A stretch of DNA of 64,000 nucleotides from assembly GCF_963678635.1 (NCBI RefSeq), contig NC_087064.1, forward strand, positions 52,410,684 to 52,474,683, read 5' to 3'. Source of the stretch: Symsagittifera roscoffensis. Its lineage: Eukaryota; Xenacoelomorpha; Acoela; Convolutidae. The translations under genes were made by a program, and so were the position numbers. This document shows, in pieces, positions 58,518 to 64,000 of this stretch; position 1 is the first letter of the stretch, and each line of letters begins with the position of its first letter. Under the pieces are notes generated by a model. That model worked only from the letters and a program-made list of their open reading frames with translations. It was not told the origin of the DNA and did not search any database.

Positions 58518-61319
58518 GTCTCTGAGAACCCTACTTTTCTCAAAAAAAAAATTCAATCCACATCCTTTTTGGTTCGTATAAATTTTCATGACAATGATTT
58601 CTTGCTTCAAAAAGTTCTTATGGAACTTTGCAACTGAGTACTGCTTTCTTGAATAGATTCTTACAACATTTTTGCGCAGTGATACATGAGGATTGATGCA
58701 TTTTGAATTTTTCTTCTAAAATTTTCTATCATTTCAATTACTGAGCAAATGAATGACATTTTTTCACGTTCACGTTGTATTTTTATAATTCGTTGTGAAC
58801 CTTAATTAGAATTCGACCTGCATTTTGTGTTGAACTAACTGATATTTTTTGTGTGTTTTTTCTTCGTTTCGGCTATTGCTTCAAAATGTAGCAGCTAATG
58901 GTATGGTTTCGAACAAGAATTCGCCCTGGTTGTCTTGTTTTTCAGTTTTTCAGGTATCAGATGTTGTGAGTATAAGGTGTTGTGTGCGTATGATTAAAAC
59001 AGAAACTTGTTTTGAAATCAAAATTTTTGGAGTTCGGTACACAGGACATGTGAATTAGAAGTGTCAATTCTCGTGGAATTGGGTTGAAATTAGGTCTCGG
59101 CCTGAAAACTTAAGAGAATGCAATCAAAGAGACACTGAAGAACATCTGGTGGATTTTGTATTACCCAACACCTGGTGGTTGTGTTTCTGATGGTCCTGTA
59201 TGAGAGCGCCAGAATGAATGCATGTGGCTTATGTGTTTTGTAATCTCTTCGTTTTATTTTTCGTTGAAAAATTTCCGAAGTTTTATCAGTATATTTGAAA
59301 ATTAAACCGAAAAGTGGCAAAGCATTAATTGGAAAAAAAGCAGTTGTTATTTTTCTAAAAATGGTTTAAACTCACGTCATTGAAAGTTATCAAAGAGGAG
59401 AAATTTTAAGTACAATTGAAACTTTATTTTTCTAAATATGGTTAAAACTTACTTCATCGAAAGTTTTTTATAAAGGAGGAATATGAAATACAATTGAAAC
59501 TTGAAACAAGTTCGTTCGGCTGGGCCTCATTGATCTTTTATCTGGAAAGCAACAGTAAAAGCTACAGGACGCGAGCAAACTGTCCGATATTTTGAGCTCG
59601 AAATCAGCATGTTCATAACAGAAACTGGCTCTGAACCAGAAGGTCAGCCAAAATTTTCTGAACATAAACAATTGATAAAAAATTGATACCATGGTTTTTG
59701 GTACAAACAATGATTAAAAAACGATCAGTTCATTGACGTTATGACAGTTGGAAAAGAAGTGCCGTGACTCAGCTACGCTGATCTACCTGCCCTGGAACAA
59801 GTGACTCTAGGATGAATCAAGTATGATCCAGAAATGGCGAAGACGATTTGAATCAGTTTTCAATTTAGGAGTTTGATGTTAGTATTCATCGCCAAAGTTT
59901 GTCGTTAAAAATTTGTACGCAGCAAAGATTGTCGTTAAAATAGTTATCTCGTTCAAGAATGGTCCCATGGCAGTTTGAACTGCCAACAACAGTCATGTCA
60001 ACCAAAATGTTTTTACCGTAGTTTCCAAACGGGGAGTGAATTTGGGACTAGAGGATTTGAAGACCTGACATCATCAAGCTGAGAGTTATAGTGTATATTC
60101 TCAAACTGTTGCGGTTGCTCTTTACTCCAAGTGAAATGTATAAGACGACGAACGTTGCCGCTTGTATCAAATTGGCTTCAATTGATCTAGCAGCAAAAAT
60201 ATGATTGAAATTTTCTTCTTAGTTTTGGCGAGAAAAATCTAAACAATCTTCAAACTGAATATTCAACTTGATTTTCTCAAGCTCTCACACTCAGTTTTTT
60301 AAATTGGATTTAAAACAAAAAGATTTTTTGTTGCTTGTTCATCTAACTGCACCCAAAATTTGTTCGGATTGTAGGGAAAAAAGTGTATCAAATGCAAACC
60401 GATAATAGATTATACGTTTTGGAAAACAGGCTGCTGTCAACAGTAAAAATGCGTTTTATAGCTTAGTCCATGGCCCTTCTCTGACAGCCGCTATCGACTA
60501 TTTACAGGAATTGAGCAAACTGTCCGATATTTTGAGCTCAAAATCACCATTCTCATAAGAGAAAATGGCTCCAAAACAGAAGGTCAGCCAAGATTTTCTG
60601 AACAAAAACAATTGATGAAAAATTAATACCATGGTTATTGGTACAAACAATGATTAAAAAAACGATCAGTTCATTGATGTTATGACAGTTGAAAAAGAAG
60701 AGCCGTGACTTAACGACGCTGATTTACCTGCCCTGGAAGAAGTGACTCTAGGATGAACCATGAACGATCCAGAAATGGCGAAGACGATTTGAACCAGTTT
60801 TCAATAGAGGAATTTGATGTTAGTATTCCTCGCCAAAGTTTGTCGTTAAAAACTTGTACGCAACAAAAATCGTTTTCTTAAAATAGTTTTCTCGTTCATG
60901 CATGGTCCCATGGCAGCTTGAACTGCCACAACAGTCATGTCAACCAAAATAATTTTTTTAACCGTAGTTTCCAATCGGGGACTGATTTGGGATTAGAAGA
61001 CTTAAAGTGAAGTTCTTACATCATCAAGCTGGGAGTTATAGTGTATTTTCTCAAACTGTTGCGGTTGCTTTTTACTCCAGGTGAAAAGGTATAAAATGAG
61101 GAACGTTGCCGCTTATATGAAATTGGCTCCAGTTTATCTAGCAGCAAAAACTTGATTGAAATATTCTTCTTAGTTTTGGCGAGAAAAATCAAAACAATCT
61201 TCATACTGAATAATCAAATTGATTTGCTCAAGCTCTCACACTCAGTTTTTTAAATTGGACTTAAGACAAAAAATTCTTTGTTGCATTTTCATCTACCTGT
61301 AGCCAAAACTTGTTCGGAG

Positions 61320-61740
61320 CCCGGGTTGACCTCCATAGACCTAAAATGCTAATCATACAATTTCATACACTTAGTCTATGGAAAAATGCTAGTCATACAA
61401 TTTTCATGCATTTTTGCAAAATGAGTTTAATCGAATTTTAAAGGTATTTTATATTTGTTTTGGTATCAAAATTGGTGTCTCTTCATAAATAAAAGGAAAA
61501 AAATGGTATGAAAAAAAAATGCTAACCATACAATTTCCATACATGGAAATTGTATGATTAGAATTTTTTATAAATTTTTTTTGTGAAAAAAAAAGCTTTG
61601 AACAATCAATACAACTGCTGGCAAAGCATTTAAGCCTTTTTTAGGCTGCTACGACTGAAAACTTTGACTTTTTTTATTTTTGTTTTCTGAAAAAAAAAAA
61701 CACTAGTCATACAATTTCCATATATGGAAATTGTATGACC
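61320..61740. repeat. CCCGGGTTGACC repeat with a 34-bp perfect palindrome
   Basis: Left terminus CCCGGGTTGACCTCCATAGA at 61320, then repeated AAAATGCTAATCATACAATTT. 61706-61739 is a perfect 34-bp palindrome whose half is GTCATACAATTTCCATA. A shorter one lies at 61529-61559. Half copies recur at 62300-62430 and 63535-63660. Confidence 0.7.
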
Positions 61741-62010
61741 AGCATTTTTTTGATGGCGACGACAAAAATTTTTCTAAGTATTTTTGAAATTGCCCCCCAA
61801 AAATTTTTTGTGTTTTTTTTCAACCGCAAATTGATTTTCGTATTCAAACAAACATTTTTTGAAAAAAAAAAATTTTGCATGCAAAATTTAAATTTTTGTG
61901 TGTATAACGTAGTCCTGGATATACTAATACTGGATTTTTTTCCTTTTCTCTTCATAACTTTTTTCAAAAACGCTTAAAACTCCTCGTTCTTTTGTATGAC
62001 ATGTTTTTGA

Positions 62011-62704
62011 ATGCCTTGATCAATGTTTGGTAATTTAAAAATTCAAAATTTAGAAATAATCATCTTTGAAAATTATTGCCAAAATTTAAAAATTCAATAC
62101 TTTCGTTATATTGTTTGTCTGAGACAGAAGTAACACATATCAGGCTGTTTCCAACGCATTTTCAAGGCGAGAAGGCGAAACCGTTGGTTACTACGTTTGA
62201 GTAATCAAGGTTTATGTCATTTGTGTTCGGTTACGAACACAACCAAAAAATTTTGAGAAATTAAAATGTAAGAAATCAATATTTTTGGTTTATGGAAAAA
62301 CGCTAGTCATACAATTTCCATATATGAAAAAAATACTAATCATAGACCTTTCATGCAATTTTCTGTACGTATGGAATTGCATGAAAAGTGTATGACTAGC
62401 ATTTTTCCATATATGGAAATTGTATAACAGGTTGCCGTCAACAGTAAAAGTGCGTTTTATAACTTAGTCCATGGCCCTCCTCTGACAGTCACTATCGACT
62501 ATTTACACTGAATTCCTAAAGTTGTCTATTTTGATTTTTTTGGAGTGCAAAACAAAAGGTTGAAAACAATCAAGAATTGAGATAAATTTTATGAATGGAT
62601 TGCGTATTCCAGACATATACGCGAAACGATAGTTATTGGGCATTTTACGGCGAATGAAACCTAATTGTCTTTTCTGCGATAAATCTACTGCAGTGAGACA
62701 ACGC
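62011..62704. repeat. 694-bp near-identical direct duplication, left copy
   Basis: It matches 63245-63938 base for base at a constant offset of 1,234, with a single difference that I noticed (AGACAGAAGT versus AGACAGAATT). It begins ATGCCTTGATCAATG and ends GAGACAACGC. Confidence 0.85.
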
Positions 62705-63244
62705 AAAACATTAATTGGAAAAAAGTAGTTGGTATTTTTCTAAAAATGATTTAAACTCACGTCATTGAAATTTATCAAAAAGGAGGAATGTGAAGTACAA
62801 TTGACATTTTATTTTTCTAAACACGGTTGAAACTTACTTTATTGAAAAATTTTCATTATCGAGGAATTTGAAGTACAATTGAAACTTGAAACAAGTTCAG
62901 CTGGGCCTCATTGTTCTTTCATCCGTAAAGCAACAGTAAAAGCTACAGGACGCGAGCAAACTGTCCGATATTTTGAGCTCGAAATCAGCATGTTCATAAC
63001 AGAAACTGGCTCTGAACCAGAAGATCAGCCAAGATTTTCTGAATATAAACAATTGATAAAAAATTGATACCATGGTCCAGAAGTGGCAAAGACGATTTGA
63101 ACCAGTTTTCAATAGAGGAATTTGATGTTAGTTTTCCTCGCCAAAGTTTGTCGTTAAAAACTTGTACGCAACAAAATTCGTTTTCTTAAAATAGTTTTCT
63201 CGTTCATGCATGGTCCCATGGCAGCTTGAACTGCCACAACAGTC

Positions 63245-63938
63245 ATGCCTTGATCAATGTTTGGTAATTTAAAAATTCAAAATTTAGAAATAATCATCTT
63301 TGAAAATTATTGCCAAAATTTAAAAATTCAATACTTTCGTTATATTGTTTGTCTGAGACAGAATTAACACATATCAGGCTGTTTCCAACGCATTTTCAAG
63401 GCGAGAAGGCGAAACCGTTGGTTACTACGTTTGAGTAATCAAGGTTTATGTCATTTGTGTTCGGTTACGAACACAACCAAAAAATTTTGAGAAATTAAAA
63501 TGTAAGAAATCAATATTTTTGGTTTATGGAAAAACGCTAGTCATACAATTTCCATATATGAAAAAAATACTAATCATAGACCTTTCATGCAATTTTCTGT
63601 ACGTATGGAATTGCATGAAAAGTGTATGACTAGCATTTTTCCATATATGGAAATTGTATAACAGGTTGCCGTCAACAGTAAAAGTGCGTTTTATAACTTA
63701 GTCCATGGCCCTCCTCTGACAGTCACTATCGACTATTTACACTGAATTCCTAAAGTTGTCTATTTTGATTTTTTTGGAGTGCAAAACAAAAGGTTGAAAA
63801 CAATCAAGAATTGAGATAAATTTTATGAATGGATTGCGTATTCCAGACATATACGCGAAACGATAGTTATTGGGCATTTTACGGCGAATGAAACCTAATT
63901 GTCTTTTCTGCGATAAATCTACTGCAGTGAGACAACGC
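63245..63938. repeat. 694-bp near-identical direct duplication, right copy
   Basis: Partner of 62011-62704. The sequence continues on the right into unique text (TTAGATTGTTCTTC), whereas the left copy continues into the repeat mosaic. Confidence 0.85.
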
Positions 63939-63994
63939 TTAGATTGTTCTTCATACTCGCCTTGTCTGATTTTGGCATTTGGTTGGATATTCAT
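63737..63994 (-). other. Possible coding fragment at right window edge, unrecognised
   Basis: This reverse frame of 85 codons has normal, non-repetitive amino-acid composition (for example DLSQKRQLGFIRRKMPNNYR) and stays open to near the window edge. A truncated duplicate exists at 62503-62706. A possible donor (TTCGC|GTATAT) lies inside it, so it could be an exon of a gene to the right. I do not recognise any family and cannot exclude chance. Confidence 0.2.
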
Positions 63995-64000
63995 TTGAAG

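Larger units (their letters stand above)
56470..63938. repeat. Mosaic of duplicated non-coding units
   Basis: The same text recurs in several blocks. The block with CAACAGTAAAAGCTACAGG and TGTCCGATATTTTGAGCTC appears at about 59500-59690, 60500-60640 (partial) and 62880-63070, with an older relative at 56500-56700. The block GACGATTTGAACCAGTTTTC appears at 59840, 60780 and 63090. GTCAACAGTAAAA...TCCATGGCCC appears at 60437, 62430 and 63664. The block ending GGTTACGAACACAACC appears at 57975, 62230 and 63460. Units are co-linear but interrupted. No protein family was recognised on either strand. Confidence 0.75.

Overview
The window is AT-rich, repeat-laden eukaryotic DNA with one clearly recognisable host gene. 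That gene has GT-AG spliceosomal introns and encodes an animal-type cationic amino acid transporter (CAT, SLC7A1-3-like). The introns are large and full of repeats, which suggests an invertebrate metazoan, but nothing here fixes the lineage. Two runs of exactly 200 N (9254-9453 and 45712-45911) look like fixed-size assembly gaps.

Layout: 0-9 kb is gene-free and carries palindrome-based repeats and several copies of a ~0.53 kb interspersed element with Helentron/HINE-like structure. 9.45-16.5 kb is an irregular tandem array with a ~1.38 kb period that contains a relative of that element. 16.57-27.67 kb is a degenerate 11.1 kb LTR retrotransposon with 390-bp LTRs and recognisable gag zinc-knuckle, protease, reverse transcriptase and RNase H remnants. 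28.5-47.5 kb is the CAT gene on the + strand. Twelve of about thirteen coding exons are visible and join in consistent phase; one exon (~37 codons) is missing and probably lies in or beside the second N gap. Its introns hold a degenerate Ty3/gypsy pol copy, a 271-bp hAT-like MITE with a perfect 8-bp target duplication, relatives of that MITE, a head-to-tail HINE pair and palindrome arrays. 48.9-50.6 kb is a broken LINE reverse transcriptase. 52.5-56.4 kb holds several nested inverted-repeat elements. 56.5-64 kb is a mosaic of duplicated non-coding units, including a 694-bp near-identical direct duplication.

The most unusual feature is a recurrent architecture. At least seven unrelated-looking short repeat families are built from a family-specific palindrome or inverted pair, repeated many times and often enclosed by terminal inverted repeats. 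Three of them share a terminal consensus close to CCCKRGTYGA. Apart from the transporter and dead retroelement genes I see no convincing protein-coding gene; most small open frames fall in repeats.
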